DNA from: JBLHRE01 sp047625765
GTDB taxonomy: Bacteria; Bacteroidota; Bacteroidia; Flavobacteriales; JBLHRE01
Direction: 5' to 3'
Length of the DNA stretch: 19,015 nt
Assembly (NCBI GenBank): GCA_047625765.1
Contig: JBLHRE010000020.1
Coordinates: forward strand, 1 to 19,015
The position numbers and the translations under genes were made by a program. Of the stretch, positions 15,449 through 19,015 are shown in pieces. Under the pieces are notes generated by a model. That model saw nothing but the letters and a program-made list of their open reading frames with translations. It was not told where the DNA came from and did not search any database. Position 1 is the first letter of the stretch. Each line of letters starts with the position of its first letter.

Positions 15449-16567
15449 TCACAGCATCACAAATTCTCGAAAATTACGTTTACTTATAAATTTGGTTTGT
15501 GCCTCGTAGTTACGGGTGAAAGTGAGTGGGAATTTTGGTATTTTCTTATCGCTCCATTTGAATTCGTAGGCGAATAATTCTTCCCCTACTTGTTCTATAA
15601 GGTCAATTTCTTGTTGCTGACTGGTGCGCCAAAAATACATTTGCGCGTAGGGGTTTTTATAACTGTTTTGTTTCAGTCGTTCTGATAGCAAAAAATTTTC
15701 CCACAAGGCTCCTTTGTCTTGCCGTAAGTCCATAGGGTTGAAATTGCCAATAATCGCATTTCGTACACCATTGTCAACAAAATAGATTTTCTGATTGTTT
15801 TTTATCTCGTTTCGAAGGTTTCTGCTGAATGCAGGAAGTCGGAAAATCACAAAACCTTTTTCCAGGATATCAATATATTTATTCACCGTATTCTTATCAA
15901 TTCCGATTAATCTCGAAAGTTCATTCAGGCTTACTTCACTTCCTATTTGCAAAGCCAAAGCCTGAACTAGTTTCTCTAAACTGCTTGATTTTTTTATTCC
16001 TGAAAAAGAAAGAATATCTTGATAAAGATAGCTGTCGATTAATTGATTTAGTATGTCTTTTTCCTCGCCAGGATTATTTAAAACGTCTGGATACATGCCA
16101 AATTTAAGGCGATTTTCTAATTGCTGCTCTCCCGTAATATATCCATGTTTGTTTTCAAATTCTTCCCAACTTATAGGGTAGAGATTGAACTCATATTTTC
16201 TTCCTGTCAAGGGCTCGTTAAGGGCATTGTTCAGTTCAAAGGATGAGGAGCCGCTAAGTATTAGCTGAATGCCTTTCATTTGGTCAATAATGATTTTGCA
16301 AAACAAACCAATCCCATTAATTCGCTGGGCTTCGTCTATGAATAGCAAAGTCTTATTTCCTATAATGCTTTTTATACTTTCTGTATTAGCATTTTCTATA
16401 GTCGATCTAACCACAGAGTCGTCACCATCAAGAAATAGATATTCCTGATTATTTAACAGCTCACGTATCAGGGTTGTTTTTCCAACTTGTCGCGCGCCAA
16501 TAAGGACAATTGCCTTATTTTTCCTAAGGCGAGAATTAATGCTAGATGAGATATATCGATTATACAT
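15449..16567 (-). CDS. AAA-family ATPase with DUF4143 domain
   Basis: 372 residues, typical of the widespread AAA_14/DUF4143 proteins. Walker A is GARQVGKTT (24-32), Walker B is LLFIDEAQ (74-81), and the sensor region is LSGSSSFEL (104-112) followed by TGRKYEFNLYPISWEE. The DUF4143 region covers about 170-330 and includes a winged-helix-like stretch (SEVSLNELSRLIGIDKNTVNKYI). The C-terminal part (QEIDLIEQVGEELFAYEFKW) looks like a PD-(D/E)xK-type core, which the family is thought to carry. Its biological role is poorly defined, and these genes behave as accessory genes. It is a single gene, with receptor-tail fragments on both sides (16733 and 15298), and is preceded by a tandem repeat that may be its operator. 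Confidence 0.9.
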   Translation of the reverse strand: MYNRYISSSINSRLRKNKAIVLIGARQVGKTTLIRELLNNQEYLFLDGDDSVVRSTIENANTESIKSIIGNKTLLFIDEAQRINGIGLFCKIIIDQMKGIQLILSGSSSFELNNALNEPLTGRKYEFNLYPISWEEFENKHGYITGEQQLENRLKFGMYPDVLNNPGEEKDILNQLIDSYLYQDILSFSGIKKSSSLEKLVQALALQIGSEVSLNELSRLIGIDKNTVNKYIDILEKGFVIFRLPAFSRNLRNEIKNNQKIYFVDNGVRNAIIGNFNPMDLRQDKGALWENFLLSERLKQNSYKNPYAQMYFWRTSQQQEIDLIEQVGEELFAYEFKWSDKKIPKFPLTFTRNYEAQTKFISKRNFREFVML

Positions 16568-16586
16568 TTAGTAAACATATAAATAA

Positions 16587-16646
16587 TTCACTGAAAAACA
16601 TAATTAACGGTGAATGTAATCACTAAAAAGTATAGTTTTTGGTGAA
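16587..16646. repeat. Tandem 28-base operator-like repeats upstream of the ATPase gene
   Basis: Two units, 16587-16614 and 16619-16646 (32-base period), agree at 20 of 28 positions. Each opens with TTCAC (ATCAC in the second) and closes with GGTGAA, so each is also a pair of inverted half-sites. An overlapping inverted repeat spans 16616-16651 around a GTATAG loop. The block ends 20 bases before the ATG at 16567 and fits an operator or autoregulatory site. No regulator is identified. Confidence 0.5.
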
Positions 16647-16732
16647 ATTACGAGTTTTATGAAGAAGAAAGAATAGGGTTAATTTACTAAGTCCATTATT
16701 CCTTTGTGCTCGGTTTACTGCATTCTAATCCA

Positions 16733-19015
16733 TCAAAACCCAATCATAATCCCAACCGAAGGCAACAAAGTCCCTTGGGTATTGTCTATTTCTTGCAACA
16801 AATAACGGCCAGTGTTAGCGGGGTCTGTAATGGGCTGATTGTTGCTGTTTCTTTGTACGTCTAAAAATACAGGCCCTTCTGATGTGAAGTTGTAGACATT
16901 TTGAACGTCTAAGTATAGGTTTAAATCCCACTCCTTGAAGAACCATTTTTTGTCGATTCGTACATCTAGGCCATGAGAAAGCGCATTGCGTTCTTGGTTT
17001 AAATTGTCCCAATCGAAAATGCCACGCTGGGTGACATCCCAATTTTCTTTTATGGCAGTAGCGGTTCTATCAAAAGGGGTATAAGGCGCTCCGCCAAGCA
17101 ATCTGAATTTCATTCCCAACTCCCAATTATTCTTGAATTTCTTTCCTGCGGTAAGGTTCAATATATGCACATTGTCCCAAGACGAAGGAGTCCATGCATC
17201 GTTTTTATCCAAGAATTCGCTTCTCACAAAAGTGTAAGAGAAGATACCATAAATAGTACTGCTTAGCTTTTGTTGCACAAACAATTCCAAACCGTAAGAC
17301 CTACCCTTAGAAATTGAGCTTACAGGCTCGTTTCCAATCACACCAAAATCACCTCCTAGGTTGGCCAAAGAAATGCTATCGCCCAATAAAAAAGGATAAT
17401 TGTTATACGACTTTGCAAAAGCTTCCATCGATATTTTTGAAAATTTTGTGGGTTGATATTCAAGGCCAAAAACCACTTGCTTTGATTGAATATAAGTTAC
17501 GCCATTTTCTTTGTTCGCCAATTGATTTGAGCTGTCTCTGTACCCTAAAACGGTATAGGCAGGTTGTTGGTAGTAGATGCCCGTGTTGAAGTTTAATTTC
17601 AACTTTTCGGTAAGTGCATAGGAACCCGATAAACGCGGAGAAAGCTGATCTAAGGGATTGGCCATTTCTTTAGAGTAATTCGCGAAATCGGTACGTAGGC
17701 CAAAAGATAAATCCAGCCTTTGTTTCAGCACCGAACTACTAATTTGAGAGAACAAGCTGTATTTTAGAAAACTCAGTTCGGAGTTAAAATCGAATTGCGA
17801 AACGGTACCATTAAACACTTTGCTAGTTAGCGTAGAGTTGGTGTAAGTAACCGCTTGTACTCCAATGCCAGATTTTAATTTGAAAGATTTAGAGATGTAG
17901 GTGTTCTCTAATCGTAGTTTGTTTTCTATCTCTTGAGAATTATAATCCAAGAGCAAGTTTTGTGGAGTTTCTATGTTGTTGAGGTACTTGACCGCATTAT
18001 TGTTTAAGTGGTTTCTGCTGACAATAATGTTTTGAAAGCTATTCTCAGAATAATGTGTCCAGTTGGCTCCTAATGTGTAATTCCATTGCGTATTGATGGG
18101 TAAGTATCCAAGGGTGTAATTGTTTTTTACAATGACTGCACTGTCTGTTTCGTTTGCATTCACCTCTTTGTTTAAAGAGAAGTCGTCAATAGCACCAAGC
18201 CCAATGATAGTAAGTTTATTTTTCTGATTTATTTTGACGGTTTGTTTGAACTGACTGTCGTTATATGTTGGCAAAAATGGCAGCTTTAATGCTTTGAACA
18301 GAAATTGCAGATATGATCTTCGTACCGAAAAAATAAAGGTTGATTTTTCTCCAATAGGCCCTTCAAGGGTTAGCCCAATATCGCTAGAACCTAACATAAA
18401 GTTTCCGTTTAGTCCTTCGTTGTTTCCTTCTATCAAACTAAAATCCATTACAGAGCTAAGGGCATTTCCACGGTTTACGGGAAAGGCTCCGGAATAAAAA
18501 TCCAAAGACTGAATGAAATTGACATTCAACATTCCTACTGGTCCGCCAGAAGATCCTTGTGTTGCAAAATGATTGATATTAGGCACCTCAATACCATCTA
18601 AAAAGAAACGATTTTCGTTGGGAGCACCACCTCGAACAATAATGTCGTTTCTAAAAGAAGCCGATGATCCTACTCCTGGTAGAATTTGAATCACCTTAGA
18701 AATATCTCTATTGCCTCCCGGATTCCTATAAATCTCCGAAGCATTGATGTTTTTTAAACTAACGGGGCTTTCTTTAGAACGTGTAAAAGGGTTGGTACTT
18801 AAATTGACTTCTTCAAGTGTAGTAGTCGATTCGAACATTTTAATTTCTAAGGATGTTGGCTTAGAGGTGTTAATTCTAATGCCTTGCAAATAGACGCTTT
18901 CAAAGCCTATAAAAGAGCAACTAACATCGTAAACACCTGGAGGGATTTCTTCAATTCTAAATAATCCATCAATATCAGAAACACCGCCAATTTGTTGGTC
19001 TACCAAAACAATATT
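16733..19015 (-). CDS. TonB-dependent outer-membrane receptor with carboxypeptidase-like N-terminal domain (5' end outside window)
   Basis: 760 residues are visible and the frame is open to the window edge, so the start and signal peptide lie beyond 19015; the TTG at 19006 is not the start. The first 70 or so residues are a carboxypeptidase-regulatory-like beta domain (DIDGLFRIEEIPPGVYDVSC). Next comes a plug domain (about 75-205) with ISKVIQILPGVG, DIIVRGGAPNENRFFLDGIE and the NHFATQG region, then a 22-strand-type beta-barrel to a terminal phenylalanine (LLPSVGIMIGF), as expected for outer-membrane insertion. Such receptors import large substrates using TonB energy; no substrate can be assigned and there is no SusD partner in view. 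Its last 22 codons, stop included, recur twice downstream as orphan fragments. Confidence 0.92.
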   Translation of the reverse strand, partial: NIVLVDQQIGGVSDIDGLFRIEEIPPGVYDVSCSFIGFESVYLQGIRINTSKPTSLEIKMFESTTTLEEVNLSTNPFTRSKESPVSLKNINASEIYRNPGGNRDISKVIQILPGVGSSASFRNDIIVRGGAPNENRFFLDGIEVPNINHFATQGSSGGPVGMLNVNFIQSLDFYSGAFPVNRGNALSSVMDFSLIEGNNEGLNGNFMLGSSDIGLTLEGPIGEKSTFIFSVRRSYLQFLFKALKLPFLPTYNDSQFKQTVKINQKNKLTIIGLGAIDDFSLNKEVNANETDSAVIVKNNYTLGYLPINTQWNYTLGANWTHYSENSFQNIIVSRNHLNNNAVKYLNNIETPQNLLLDYNSQEIENKLRLENTYISKSFKLKSGIGVQAVTYTNSTLTSKVFNGTVSQFDFNSELSFLKYSLFSQISSSVLKQRLDLSFGLRTDFANYSKEMANPLDQLSPRLSGSYALTEKLKLNFNTGIYYQQPAYTVLGYRDSSNQLANKENGVTYIQSKQVVFGLEYQPTKFSKISMEAFAKSYNNYPFLLGDSISLANLGGDFGVIGNEPVSSISKGRSYGLELFVQQKLSSTIYGIFSYTFVRSEFLDKNDAWTPSSWDNVHILNLTAGKKFKNNWELGMKFRLLGGAPYTPFDRTATAIKENWDVTQRGIFDWDNLNQERNALSHGLDVRIDKKWFFKEWDLNLYLDVQNVYNFTSEGPVFLDVQRNSNNQPITDPANTGRYLLQEIDNTQGTLLPSVGIMIGF

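Noticed and set aside
16587..16646. Tandem repeats as a small CRISPR array
   Set aside because: There are only two degenerate units with a four-base gap, no spacers and no cas genes.
12264..16798. Receptor-tail repeats as insertion-sequence or transposon ends
   Set aside because: All copies are in the same orientation, are coding in the intact gene with mostly silent differences, and no transposase or integrase is visible in the window.

Overview
The window looks like chromosomal DNA from a Bacteroidota bacterium, probably Flavobacteriia. It has several type IX secretion (T9SS) C-terminal sorting domains, PKD-repeat surface proteins, a TonB-dependent receptor with a carboxypeptidase-like N-terminal domain, few Shine-Dalgarno sequences, and TAnnTTTG-type promoter -7 elements. 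No tRNA, rRNA, CRISPR array, transposase or integrase is visible. No gene-free stretch exceeds 300 bases.

Layout. (1) 1-2544: the 3' part of a PKD adhesin with a T9SS type B tail, converging through a shared terminator on a secreted protein made of two six-cysteine domains plus a type A tail. (2) 2673-10267, all on the minus strand: a complete SUF iron-sulfur operon transcribed as HesB/IscA-like carrier, sufB, sufC, sufD, sufS, sufE, DUF59 (SufT-like) and a DUF2480 protein, followed by a VIT1-family iron/manganese transporter. A long hairpin lies between sufC and sufD. (3) 10496-12188, plus strand: two overlapping genes, a four-helix membrane protein and a coiled-coil/TPR protein. They carry the same short Gly/Asn/Asp-rich motif, at the C-terminus of the first and the N-terminus of the second. 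(4) 12342-15171, minus strand: a three-gene secreted-protein operon with a T9SS protein of unknown function and two adjacent multicopper-oxidase polypeptides that each supply half of the expected copper ligands. (5) 15449-16567: an AAA/DUF4143 ATPase behind a tandem operator-like repeat. (6) 16733-19015: a TonB-dependent receptor, cut by the window end.

Three observations stand out. First, the membrane/TPR pair has the layout of known amyloid-motif signalling pairs (NLR plus effector in fungi and bacteria), and may be an undescribed sensor-effector system. Second, the multicopper oxidase appears to be split between two polypeptides. Third, the last 22 codons of the TonB receptor, stop codon included, recur as orphan fragments at 12264-12329 and 15298-15363, bracketing the oxidase operon and the ATPase. 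This suggests those modules sit where paralogous receptors were lost or exchanged.
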